Shown: positions 17,119 through 25,356 of the stretch, piece after piece
Position numbering within the stretch: position 1 is the stretch's first letter
How the letters are laid out: every line of letters begins with the position of its first letter
DNA from: Variovorax sp. PMC12
GTDB lineage: Bacteria; Pseudomonadota; Gammaproteobacteria; Burkholderiales; Burkholderiaceae_C
Direction: 5' to 3'
Assembly: GCF_003019815.1 (NCBI RefSeq)
Contig: NZ_CP027773.1
Coordinates: 4,552,501-4,616,500, forward strand
Length of the DNA stretch: 64,000 bases
Made by a program: the position numbers and the translations under genes
Notes under the pieces: generated by a model
What the model was told of the DNA's origin: nothing
Database searches by the model: none
What the model saw: only the letters and a program-made list of their open reading frames with translations

Positions 17119-17967
17119 TCAGTACGTGTACACGCCGCGGCCGGTCTTGCGGCCCAGCTGGCCCGCCGCCACCATTTCCTTGAGCAGCGGGCAGGGGCGG
17201 TACTTGGAGTCGCCGAACTGCTCGAGGTAGACCTCCATCACCGCCAGGCACACGTCCAGGCCGATCATGTCCGCCAGCGCGAGCGGGCCGATGGGCTGGT
17301 TGCAGCCCAGCTTCATGCCGGCGTCGATGTCTTCCGCCGTGGCGATGCCTTCGGCCAGCACGAAGAAAGCCTCGTTGATCATCGGCACCAGGATGCGGTT
17401 GACCACGAAGCCCGGCGCGTTCTTCACCGTGATCGGCGACTTGCCCAGGCGCTCGGCCAGTTCCTTCACCGTGTCGTGCGTGGCGTCGCTCGTGAGGTAG
17501 CCGCGGATCAGCTCCACCAGCGCCATCATCGGCACCGGGTTGAAGAAGTGCATGCCGATGAAGCGGTCGGCGCGCGAGGTGGCGGCGGCCAGCTGCGTGA
17601 TCGAGATCGACGAGGTGTTCGAGGCGATGATGACCTCGGGCGCCAGCATCTCGTCGACCTGCTTGAGGATCTTGAGCTTGAGCGCGTGGTTCTCGGTGGC
17701 CGCCTCGATGACCAGTTGCGCGCTCTTCAGGTCTTCGTAGCTGGTGGAGCCCTGGATGAGGGCCAGCGCGGCGGTCTTCTGCTCGGTGGTGAGCTTTTCC
17801 TTCTTGATGAGGCGGTCGAGGCTGCCCGACACCGTGGCCAGGCCCTTGTCGACCGCCGCCTGGGCGATGTCGACCATCACCACCTTCACGCCGGCCACCG
17901 CGCAGGCCTGCGCGATGCCGTTGCCCATTGTTCCGGCGCCGATGATGCCGACAGTCTGGATAGCCAT
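17119..17967 (-). CDS. 3-hydroxybutyryl-CoA dehydrogenase-type enzyme
   Basis: NAD-dependent oxidation of (S)-3-hydroxyacyl-CoA, cytosolic. In 282 residues the N-terminus shows GIIGAGTMGNGIAQACA (NAD fold), then SNTSSISITQLAA, the catalytic-His segment GMHFFNPVPMMALVELI, and APGFVVNRILVPMINEA at the start of the helical dimerisation domain. The length fits the single-function Hbd/PaaH family rather than FadB. The ATG at 17967 has AAGGAG 7 bases upstream. It leads a probable operon with the hydratase and serine hydrolase, divergent from purT. Confidence 0.92.
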   Translation of the reverse strand: MAIQTVGIIGAGTMGNGIAQACAVAGVKVVMVDIAQAAVDKGLATVSGSLDRLIKKEKLTTEQKTAALALIQGSTSYEDLKSAQLVIEAATENHALKLKILKQVDEMLAPEVIIASNTSSISITQLAAATSRADRFIGMHFFNPVPMMALVELIRGYLTSDATHDTVKELAERLGKSPITVKNAPGFVVNRILVPMINEAFFVLAEGIATAEDIDAGMKLGCNQPIGPLALADMIGLDVCLAVMEVYLEQFGDSKYRPCPLLKEMVAAGQLGRKTGRGVYTY

Positions 17968-18142
17968 GAGAGAACTCCTTGAAGAAACGAAAAAGTGGGG
18001 TGCACGGGGCGGTCGCCGCGGCAGGAACATCGATTGTGAATCAGCCCCACGGCCCCGCCGTTGCCGCGTGTGACACCTGCGCCGCGCGGGTGGCTTACAG
18101 TGCTGCGGTTGCTTTTTTCCCCTCTTTTCCCGATCCCCGACC

Positions 18143-19345
18143 ATGACCACCCTCGGCACCCCCCTTTCCCCCTCCGCCACCCGCGTGATGCTGCTCGGCT
18201 CCGGTGAACTCGGCAAGGAGGTGCTGATCGCCCTGCAGCGCCTCGGCGTCGAGACCATCGCCGTCGACCGCTACGAGAACGCCCCCGGCCAGCAGGTGGC
18301 CCACCATGCCCGCACCATCACCATGAGCGACCCCGAGCAGCTCAAGGCGCTGATCGAGGCCGAGAAGCCCGCGCTGGTGGTGCCCGAGATCGAGGCCATC
18401 GCCACGCCCATGCTGCAGCAGCTCGAAGACGCCGGCGTGGTGCGCGTCATTCCCACCGCCCGCGCCGCCCGCCTCACGATGGACCGCGAAGGCATCCGCC
18501 GCCTGGCCGCCGAGACGCTGGGCGTGCCCACCAGCCCCTACAAGTTCTGCGACTCGCTGGCCGAGCTGCAGGCCGCCATCGACGAGGGCATCGGCTACCC
18601 CTGCATCGTCAAGCCCGTGATGAGCAGCTCCGGCAAGGGCCAGAGCAAGATCGACGGCCCGGCCGACGTGCAGAAGGCCTGGGACTACGCCATGGCCGGC
18701 GGCCGCGTGAGCCATGGCCGCGTGATCGTCGAAGGCTTCATCGACTTCGACTACGAGATCACCCTGCTGACCGTGCGCGCCAAGGATGCCTCCGGCGCCT
18801 TGGAAACGAAGTTCTGCGACCCCATCGGCCACGTGCAGGTGAGCGGCGACTACGTCGAAAGCTGGCAGCCCCACCCCATGGCCCCCGCCGCGCTGCAGAA
18901 GGCGCAGCAGATCGCGCAGGCCGTCACGGCCGACCTGGGCGGCCAGGGCCTGTTCGGCGTGGAGCTGTTCGTGAAGGGCGACGAGGTGTGGTTCAGCGAA
19001 GTGAGCCCGCGCCCGCACGACACCGGCATGGTCACCATGGCCACGCAGTGGCAGAACGAATTCGAGCTGCATGCGCGCGCCATCCTCGGCCTGCCGGTGG
19101 ACACATCGCTCAAGAGCCCGGGCGCCAGCGCGGTGATCTACGGCGGCGTGGACGCCACCGGCATCGCCTTCGACGGCGTGGCCGACGCGCTGCAGGTGCC
19201 CGGCAGCGACATCCGCCTGTTCGGCAAGCCGGAGAGCTTCACCAAGCGCCGCATGGGCGTGGCGCTGGTGCACGCGGGCGACACCGACACGGCCCGCAAG
19301 CTCGCCAAGGAAGCCGCCTCGCGCGTGAAGCCGCGCAAGGCCTGA
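18143..19345 (+). CDS. purT: Formate-dependent phosphoribosylglycinamide formyltransferase 2
   Basis: An ATP-grasp enzyme that makes formyl-GAR from GAR, formate and ATP, the folate-independent third step of purine synthesis. The 400 residues cover the whole family length: RVMLLGSGELGKEVLIALQ, VPEIEAIATPMLQQLED, KPVMSSSGKGQS, FDYEITLLTVRA, FCDPIGHVQVSGDYVESWQP, and ELFVKGDEVWFSEVSPRPHDTGMVT. The 175-bp gap to the divergent dehydrogenase gene holds the promoters; no obvious PurR site was picked out. Confidence 0.96.
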   Translation: MTTLGTPLSPSATRVMLLGSGELGKEVLIALQRLGVETIAVDRYENAPGQQVAHHARTITMSDPEQLKALIEAEKPALVVPEIEAIATPMLQQLEDAGVVRVIPTARAARLTMDREGIRRLAAETLGVPTSPYKFCDSLAELQAAIDEGIGYPCIVKPVMSSSGKGQSKIDGPADVQKAWDYAMAGGRVSHGRVIVEGFIDFDYEITLLTVRAKDASGALETKFCDPIGHVQVSGDYVESWQPHPMAPAALQKAQQIAQAVTADLGGQGLFGVELFVKGDEVWFSEVSPRPHDTGMVTMATQWQNEFELHARAILGLPVDTSLKSPGASAVIYGGVDATGIAFDGVADALQVPGSDIRLFGKPESFTKRRMGVALVHAGDTDTARKLAKEAASRVKPRKA

Positions 19346-19419
19346 GCGGGGCGTAGCCAGTTTCCGCAAGCCGCGCCGCGATGGCGCGGGCATGGTCGGG
19401 CGAATCCACCGGAGACACC

Positions 19420-20361
19420 ATGCTGCATCCCCAGGCTCGCGCCTTGCTCGACCTCATCGAGGCGCGCGGCATTCCGCCGACGCACACCCTCTCGCCCGCC
19501 GATGCGCGGGCCTTCTACCGCGATCGGCGCACCGCCACCCAGCCGCTGCCGGCCGAAGTGGCCGAGGTGCGCGACCTCGCGGCCGACGGCCCGCACGGCA
19601 CCATCCCGGTGCGCCTGTACCGGCCGCTGGGTTCGGGCGCCGGCCCGCTGCCGGTGCTGGTGTACTACCACGGCGGCGGCTGGGTCATCGGCGACCTCGA
19701 CACGCACGACGTGCTGTGCCGCGAACTGGCCAACGGCGCCGGCTGCGCGGTGGTCGCGGTCGACTACCGCATGGCGCCGGAGCACCGCTTTCCCGCCGCC
19801 TTCGACGACGCGCTGGCCGCCACCCGCTGGGTGCGCCGCGAGGCCGCGACGCTGGGGCTCGATGCGAGCCGCCTGGCCGTGGGCGGCGACAGCGCGGGCG
19901 GCAACCTCGCGGCCGTGGTGGCGATCGCCGCGCGCGATGCGGGGGACCTGTCCATCGCCTTCCAGCTGCTGATCTACCCGGCCACCGACATGCGCCGCGT
20001 GCACCCCTCGCACCAGAGCAACGGGCAGGGCTATCTGCTGACCAGCGACACCATGAGCTACTTCCACGACCACTACATCACCGACCCGGCGCACGACGTC
20101 GACTGGCGCGCCTCGCCTCTGCTGCACCCCGACCTGTCGAAGCTGCCGCCGGCCCTGGTGATCACCGCCGGCTACGACCCGCTGCGCGACGAAGGCGCCG
20201 CGTATGCCGATGCGCTCACCGCCGCCGGCAACCGAGCGGTGTACGTGTGCTTCGAGCGGCAGATCCACGGCTTCGTGCCGATGGGCAAGGTGCTCGACGA
20301 GGCCAACACCGCGGTGGCGCTGTGCGCGGGCGAACTGCGCCGCGCCTTTGCCGCGGCGTAG
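19420..20361 (+). CDS. Alpha/beta hydrolase of the hormone-sensitive lipase family
   Basis: Predicted 313 residues from ATG 19420, which has GGAGA upstream and starts MLHPQARALLDLI as in relatives. It has the oxyanion motif YYHGGGWVIGD, the nucleophile elbow GGDSAGGNLAA, an acid segment YDPLRDEGAAYADAL and the catalytic-His segment QIHGFVPMGKV. It is probably a carboxylesterase for short acyl esters in the cytosol. It follows purT by 74 bases, perhaps co-transcribed, with no functional link evident. Confidence 0.9.
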   Translation: MLHPQARALLDLIEARGIPPTHTLSPADARAFYRDRRTATQPLPAEVAEVRDLAADGPHGTIPVRLYRPLGSGAGPLPVLVYYHGGGWVIGDLDTHDVLCRELANGAGCAVVAVDYRMAPEHRFPAAFDDALAATRWVRREAATLGLDASRLAVGGDSAGGNLAAVVAIAARDAGDLSIAFQLLIYPATDMRRVHPSHQSNGQGYLLTSDTMSYFHDHYITDPAHDVDWRASPLLHPDLSKLPPALVITAGYDPLRDEGAAYADALTAAGNRAVYVCFERQIHGFVPMGKVLDEANTAVALCAGELRRAFAAA

Positions 20362-20482
20362 CGATGGCCTAGGGAAAGTCCCCGCGCAAATCGATGCCGC
20401 GCAGACGGCCCGCGCCGCTACGATCCAGCCAACAAAGACGCCACCGCAGAGTGGCAGTCCACCGATGCAGGAGACAAACACC

Positions 20483-21325
20483 ATGCAGCGAACGAGGACG
20501 CCGCCGCCAGCGCACACCAGCTTGAGCGGCGCCGCACGGCAGGGCGAACGCCTGATGTGGCTCACGCCGCACCGCGTGTTCTATGCCGGCCTGCTCGGCG
20601 CCGCCGCCGAGCGCACGATGGGCGGGCACGGCGTGTACGTGTCGCCCGCCGGCGCGCCGCCGAACCGCATCCGCGTGGGTGGCGGCGCATGGCTCACCGG
20701 TGAATTCATCGTCGTGCCGCCGCACGTGCCGCACCAGGTGGAGAGCGCGCATCCGCTGATCTTCAACCTGCTGGTCGAGTCGGAGTCGGTCGACCCCGCG
20801 CGCCTGCCGGCGTTCATGCAGCACTGCGGCCCGGTCGATTCGCCGGCCTTCGTGCAGCGCGTGCGCGATGCCCACGCGCACCTGCTGGCGGCTTCGGCGC
20901 GCGGCATGAACTTCGAGGGCTTCGACTTCGACGCGCTGTTCTTCGGCGAGGCGCTCGCGCCGCGCGCGCTCGATGCGCGCATCCGCAAGGTGGCCGACGC
21001 CATCAACGCAGACCCTGCCGCCGCGATGTCGGCCGAGGAGTGCGCGGCCTCGGTGCACCTGTCGTTCTCGCGCTTCCTGCACCTGTTCAAGCAGGAGACC
21101 GGCATGGCCTTTCGGGCATTCCGCGCCTGGAAGCGCGCGCGCAGCCTGCTGCGCTACGTGCAGCAGGGCAGCACGCTCACCGACATCGCACTCGACACCG
21201 GCTACCCCGACTCCACCCACTTCAGCCATTCGATCCGCCAGGTCTACGGCCTCAAGCCCAGCGACATCGTGGCAGGCTCGCGCCGCCTCGCGCTGCACGA
21301 CCTGGCCGGCGGGTTCCGGCAGTAG
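20483..21325 (+). CDS. AraC-family transcriptional regulator
   Basis: Predicted 280 residues from ATG 20483, chosen because AGGAGA lies 9 bases upstream; ATG 20465 is in frame but has no such site. The N-terminal half is a cupin-like sensor (MGGHGVYVSPAG, EFIVVPPHVPHQVES). The C-terminus has two helix-turn-helix motifs (AEECAASVHLSFSRFLHLFKQETG and LTDIALDTGYPDSTHFSHSIRQVYG). It ends 14 bases before livH and is read in the same direction, so it probably regulates the uptake and activation operon that follows. Confidence 0.9.
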   Translation: MQRTRTPPPAHTSLSGAARQGERLMWLTPHRVFYAGLLGAAAERTMGGHGVYVSPAGAPPNRIRVGGGAWLTGEFIVVPPHVPHQVESAHPLIFNLLVESESVDPARLPAFMQHCGPVDSPAFVQRVRDAHAHLLAASARGMNFEGFDFDALFFGEALAPRALDARIRKVADAINADPAAAMSAEECAASVHLSFSRFLHLFKQETGMAFRAFRAWKRARSLLRYVQQGSTLTDIALDTGYPDSTHFSHSIRQVYGLKPSDIVAGSRRLALHDLAGGFRQ

Positions 21326-21339
21326 CGCGGGCGACGGGC

Positions 21340-22215
21340 ATGCAGATCCTTCAACTGCTGCTGTCGGGCATTGCGCAAGGCTGCATCTACGGCCTGATCG
21401 CGCTGGGCTTCGTGCTGATCTACAAGGCCACGGAGACGGTGAGCTTCGCGCAGGGCGACCTGATGATGCTCGGCGCCTTCGGTGCGTTCGCGGGCATGTC
21501 GCTGTTCGGCATGCCGTTCTGGCTGGCGGCCATCCTCGCGGTGGTGGCGATGGCGGCCTTCGGCGTGCTGCTGGAACTGGTGGTGATCCGGCCGATCCTC
21601 GGGCAGCCGCAGTTCTCGATCGTCATGCTGACCATCGGCATCGCCTACGTGGCGCGCGGCGTCGTCACCATGGTGCCCGGCATCGGCACCGAGACGCACA
21701 CGCTGGCCGTGCCCTACAAGGACCAGATCTGGAAGCTGGGCGAGCTGGTGGTCAACCTGGAACAGCTCGCGATCATCATCGCCACCGCCGTGCTGTGCGG
21801 CCTGCTGTTCGCGATGTTCCGCTACAGCAAGCTCGGCATCGCGATGCAGGCCTCGTCGCAGAACCAGCTGGCCGCCTACTACATGGGCATTCCGGTGAAG
21901 CGGCTCAACGGGCTGGTGTGGGGCCTGGCGGCGGCGGTCGCGGCCATCGCGGGCATGCTGCTCGCGCCCATCACCTTCGTGCACGCCAACATGGGCTTCA
22001 TCGGGCTGAAGGCCTTTCCGGCGGCGGTGGTGGGCGGCTTCGGCAGCCTGCCGGGCGCGATCGTCGGCGGGCTGGTCATCGGCATCGTCGAGTCCTTCGC
22101 GGGCTTCTACCTGCCCGACGGTTTCAAGGACACGGCGCCGTACATCGTGGTGCTGCTGATGCTGATGATCAAGCCGAACGGCCTGTTCGGCGAGAAGCTG
22201 CGCAAGAAGGTTTAG
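21340..22215 (+). CDS. livH: Branched-chain-type ABC transporter permease LivH
   Basis: An inner-membrane permease of the hydrophobic amino acid uptake (HAAT) family, 291 residues, the expected length. It starts LLLSGIAQGCIYGLIALGFVLIYKATETVSFAQGDLMMLGAF, the hallmark of LivH. The cytoplasmic loop that contacts the ATPase includes GIAMQASSQNQLAAYYMGIPV, and it ends VGGFGSLPGAIVGGLVIG then IKPNGLFGEK. It is the first gene of livHMG-F-acyl-CoA ligase-livK. The linked ligase points to an organic acid rather than an amino acid as substrate. Confidence 0.93.
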   Translation: MQILQLLLSGIAQGCIYGLIALGFVLIYKATETVSFAQGDLMMLGAFGAFAGMSLFGMPFWLAAILAVVAMAAFGVLLELVVIRPILGQPQFSIVMLTIGIAYVARGVVTMVPGIGTETHTLAVPYKDQIWKLGELVVNLEQLAIIIATAVLCGLLFAMFRYSKLGIAMQASSQNQLAAYYMGIPVKRLNGLVWGLAAAVAAIAGMLLAPITFVHANMGFIGLKAFPAAVVGGFGSLPGAIVGGLVIGIVESFAGFYLPDGFKDTAPYIVVLLMLMIKPNGLFGEKLRKKV

Positions 22216-22222
22216 ATCTCAT

Positions 22223-23299
22223 ATGCGCTTCATCTTCAAAACGAGTTACGACCAGGACATCCGCCTCGCGCGGCACGGCGGCCATGTGTTCTGGTACGGC
22301 CTGCTCGTTGCGTTCCTCATCGCCGCGCCATGGGTCATCGACGAGTACTGGCTCGCGCAGCTGACCTTCGTGCTGATCTACGGCATCGTCGGGCTGGGGC
22401 TGATGCTGCTGGCCGGCTTCACCGGGCAGTTCTCCATCGGGCATGCGGCGTTCCTGGGGGCTGGGGCCTACACGCAGGGCGTGCTGACGAACCTGGGCGT
22501 ACCGTTTCCGCTGGCGCTGGTGGCTGCCGCAGGGCTGTCGGCGGCTGTGGGCGTAGTGGTCGCGTTGCCGGCGTTGCGCGTGAAGGGCATCTACCTGGGC
22601 ATTGCGACGCTGTCCTTCGGCTTCATCGTGGAAGAAGTGTTCGCGCGGTGGGAGAGCGTGACGGGCGGCAACGCGGGGCTGCACGTGAAGTCGCCGCAGC
22701 TCTTCGGCTGGTCGCTGGGCTCGGGCGACGGCTTCTACTTTCTTTGCCTGGTGGTGGCGGTGCTGGCCACGCTCGGCATCCTGAACCTGCTGCGCTCGCC
22801 GACGGGCCGTGCCTTCGTCGCCATCCGCGATTCGGAGATTTCTGCGCAGAGCATGGGCATTCACCTGGCGCGCTACAAGACGATGTCGTTCGCGATCTCG
22901 GCCGCGCTCGCGGGGCTGGGCGGCGCGCTGTATGCGCACAAGCTGAGCTTCATTTCGCCCGACCAGTTCAGCATCCTGCAGTCGATCGACCTGCTGCTGA
23001 TGGTGGTGATCGGCGGGCTCGGCTCGGTGCACGGCGCGTTCCTGGGCGCGATCTTCCTGATTGCGATGCCGCAGCTGATTTCGATCGGCAAGGACTGGCT
23101 GCCGGAGGCCATCGGACAGGCGCCGGGGCTGCAGGGGCTGGTGTATGGGCTCGTGCTGATCGCGTTCGTGCTGTTCGAGCCGCTGGGCTTGTACGGGCGC
23201 TGGCTGAAGATCCGGACCTGGCTGCAGCTCTTTCCGTTCTACCGCAAGGGGTTGTTCAAGCGGCAGAAGTCGTTCACCAAGTCGGACCGATTGAGATGA
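22223..23299 (+). CDS. livM: Branched-chain-type ABC transporter permease LivM
   Basis: The partner permease of LivH, 358 residues. It has the family segments LIYGIVGLGLMLLAGFTGQFSIGHAAFLGAGAY, the coupling loop VAIRDSEISAQSMGIHLARYKTMSFAIS, and MVVIGGLGSVHGAFLGAIFL. About ten hydrophobic segments can be counted. The tail after the last helix is basic and extended (about 40 residues). The stop overlaps the livG start as ATGA, which suggests translational coupling. Confidence 0.93.
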   Translation: MRFIFKTSYDQDIRLARHGGHVFWYGLLVAFLIAAPWVIDEYWLAQLTFVLIYGIVGLGLMLLAGFTGQFSIGHAAFLGAGAYTQGVLTNLGVPFPLALVAAAGLSAAVGVVVALPALRVKGIYLGIATLSFGFIVEEVFARWESVTGGNAGLHVKSPQLFGWSLGSGDGFYFLCLVVAVLATLGILNLLRSPTGRAFVAIRDSEISAQSMGIHLARYKTMSFAISAALAGLGGALYAHKLSFISPDQFSILQSIDLLLMVVIGGLGSVHGAFLGAIFLIAMPQLISIGKDWLPEAIGQAPGLQGLVYGLVLIAFVLFEPLGLYGRWLKIRTWLQLFPFYRKGLFKRQKSFTKSDRLR

Positions 23300-24117
23300 G
23301 CAGCGGCGACATTCTTCTTTCCGCGAAGGAGCTGAGCGTGCGCTTCGGCGGCGTGCTGGCGGTCAACAAGGTGAGCTTCGACGTGCGGCGCGGCGAGGTG
23401 TTCACGCTGATCGGTCCGAACGGTGCGGGCAAGACGACGGTGTTCAACCTGATCAGCCGCATCTACACGCCGACCACGGGCGAGATCACGTGGCATGGCG
23501 AGGCGGGCGGCCCGTTGGCGCTGACGCAGCAGGCGCCGCACGCGATTGCGGCGCTGGGCATTGCGCGGACCTTTCAGAACATCGAGTTGTTCGAGCATGC
23601 GACGGTGTTGCACAACCTGCTGATCGGCCGGCACACGCATCGGCATACGGGGTTCTGGAGCGAGGTGTTCTTCACGCCTGCGACGCGGCGTGCGGAGATC
23701 GCCGCGCGGGAGAAGGCAGAGCAGGTGATCGAGCTGCTGGACCTGCAGCACCATCGCGATTCGATGGTGGCGGGGTTGCCCTATGGCGTTCGCAAGGTCG
23801 TCGAGCTTGCACGTGCCTTGTGCACGGAGCCCAAGCTGCTGCTGCTCGACGAGCCGTCGTCGGGGCTCAATGTCGAAGAGACGGCGGACATGGCTTTCTG
23901 GATCCAGGACATCCAGCATGAGCTGGGGGTGTCGGTGCTGATGGTCGAGCACGACATGTCGCTTGTTTCCAAGGTGTCCGACCGGGTGCTTGCGATGAAC
24001 ATGGGGGAGGTGCTGGCTACTGGAACGCCCGGTGAGGTGCAGGCTGATCCGCGTGTTGTCGAGGCCTACCTTGGGACTGTGGACGACGTGAGCAGCTTGA
24101 GGAGGGTGGCGGCTTGA
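23296..24117 (+). CDS. livG: Branched-chain-type ABC transporter ATPase LivG
   Basis: An ATPase subunit of 273 residues. Walker A is GPNGAGKTT, followed by the LivG-type long insert (RTFQNIELFEHATVLHNLLIGRH). The ABC signature is degenerate: LPYGVRKVVELARAL replaces the usual LSYGxQRxLEIARAL. Walker B is LLLLDEPSSGLN and the switch His is in VEHDMSLVSKVSDRV. The ATG at 23296 overlaps the livM stop. It is separated from livF by about 460 bases of repeats, which is unusual because livG and livF normally abut. Confidence 0.93.
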   Translation: MSSGDILLSAKELSVRFGGVLAVNKVSFDVRRGEVFTLIGPNGAGKTTVFNLISRIYTPTTGEITWHGEAGGPLALTQQAPHAIAALGIARTFQNIELFEHATVLHNLLIGRHTHRHTGFWSEVFFTPATRRAEIAAREKAEQVIELLDLQHHRDSMVAGLPYGVRKVVELARALCTEPKLLLLDEPSSGLNVEETADMAFWIQDIQHELGVSVLMVEHDMSLVSKVSDRVLAMNMGEVLATGTPGEVQADPRVVEAYLGTVDDVSSLRRVAA

Positions 24118-24145
24118 ATGCCTTGTTCGTTGCCTCTTTGGGGAC

Positions 24146-24330
24146 GCCCGGTGTGCGGTGCGGGGCGGGCGCCCCCACTATGCCGGCCCTTCGGGCTCCC
24201 TTCCGGTGCTCGCTTTCCGCGGGGTCCCGCCCAAACTCGCTTCGCTCAAACAAGGGCGGGCCCTTATCCGCGGAAAGCTGCGTTCCTCAGCGGCACAGAA
24301 GGGGCGCCCGCCCCGCACCGCACACCGGGC
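24146..24330. repeat. Large palindromic repeat, unit A, between livG and livF
   Basis: Perfect 30-bp inverted arms lie at 24146-24175 and 24301-24330. Inside are smaller inverted pairs (CTTTCCGCGG with CCGCGGAAAG, and CCCGCCC with GGGCGGG). The centre holds the core AAACTCGCTTCGCTCAAAC at 24233-24251, which reappears reversed in unit B. The whole unit could fold into one long branched hairpin. No protein is supported here, although several short open frames cross it. Confidence 0.8.
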
Positions 24331-24364
24331 TTGGCCGGGGTTGGAAACTACTTGAGCGTGTCCA

Positions 24365-24550
24365 CGGCGTTGGGGCCCCTGTCTCCGGTGGGCCGTTGAG
24401 GCACCGCCGAGCAGCGCAGCGGCGGGCGGATCAGGGCTCGCAGCTGTTTGAGCGAAGCGAGTTCTGCGAGACCCCGCCCGTCGCGAGCAGCGCAGGGAAG
24501 CCCGAAGGGCCGGTGACGTCGGCCCGCCGGAGACAGGGGCCCCAACGCCG
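24365..24550. repeat. Large palindromic repeat, unit B, between livG and livF
   Basis: Inverted arms of 31 bp with one mismatch lie at 24365-24395 and 24520-24550. The interior holds GTTTGAGCGAAGCGAGTT at 24446-24463, the reverse complement of the core of unit A, and short pairs such as CTCGCAG with CTGCGAG. Units A and B have different arms but the same core in opposite orientation, so they look like two members of one intergenic repeat family. The right arm ends 24 bases before the livF start. Confidence 0.8.
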
Positions 24551-24574
24551 CTCCCCGAACGCAGGAAGACAAAG

Positions 24575-25348
24575 ATGAGCGACACCGTGCTCCAGTTGCT
24601 CAACGTCGAAAGCGCCTACGGCCCCATCAAGGCCATCCGAGGCGTGAGCCTGAAAGTAAGGCAGGGCGAGATCGCAACGGTGTTGGGCTCGAACGGCGCA
24701 GGCAAGACCACGATCCTGAAGACCATCTCCGGAATCATCGACCCGAGAAAAGGCAGCATCGAATTCCAGGGCAAGGACATCACCGCCAAGGACCCGGCCT
24801 ACATCGTCCAGCAAGGCCTGAGCCACGTGCCCGAAGGACGCGAAGTGTTTCCGCTGCTGTCGGTGAAGGACAACCTGCTGATGGGCGCCTACACCCGCAA
24901 GGACCGCGACGGCGTGGCGCGCGACATGGAAACCGTCTATGCCTACTTTCCCATCCTGCGCGAACGCGCGACGCAGGACGCGGGCCTTCTTTCCGGCGGG
25001 CAGCAGCAGATGCTGGCCATCTCGCGCGCCATCATGGCCGCGCCGCATCTCATTCTTCTGGATGAACCCAGCCTCGGCCTGAGCCCCAAGCTGACGAAGG
25101 AAATCTTCGAGATCGTCGTGCGCATCAACCGCGAGCGCGGCACCACCATCCTGCTGGTCGAGCAGAACGCCAACATGGCGCTCAATGCGGCCGACCACGG
25201 CTACGTGCTGGAGAACGGCCGCATCGTGATGGAAGACTCCTGCGAACGCCTGAGGGAAAAGGAAGACATCAAGGAGTTCTATCTCGGCGTGAAAGACGAC
25301 GGCGTGCGCGGCGAGCGGCGCTGGAAAAAGAAGAAGACCTGGAGGTAG
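24575..25348 (+). CDS. livF: Branched-chain-type ABC transporter ATPase LivF
   Basis: The second ATPase, 257 residues. Walker A is GSNGAGKTT, the family segment GLSHVPEGREVFPLLSVKDNL follows, the signature is LLSGGQQQMLAISRAI, Walker B is LILLDEPSLGLSP and the switch His position is occupied in LLVEQNANMAL by Gln, as usual for LivF. The C-terminus ends in a basic stretch (GERRWKKKKTWR). It is only 8 bases before the acyl-CoA synthetase gene, so the two are co-transcribed. Confidence 0.95.
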   Translation: MSDTVLQLLNVESAYGPIKAIRGVSLKVRQGEIATVLGSNGAGKTTILKTISGIIDPRKGSIEFQGKDITAKDPAYIVQQGLSHVPEGREVFPLLSVKDNLLMGAYTRKDRDGVARDMETVYAYFPILRERATQDAGLLSGGQQQMLAISRAIMAAPHLILLDEPSLGLSPKLTKEIFEIVVRINRERGTTILLVEQNANMALNAADHGYVLENGRIVMEDSCERLREKEDIKEFYLGVKDDGVRGERRWKKKKTWR

Positions 25349-25356
25349 CTGCCGCC

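Noticed and set aside
24114..24578. Several short frames between livG and livF
   Set aside because: They cross the two palindromic repeats, and their residues follow the inverted sequence. No support for coding.
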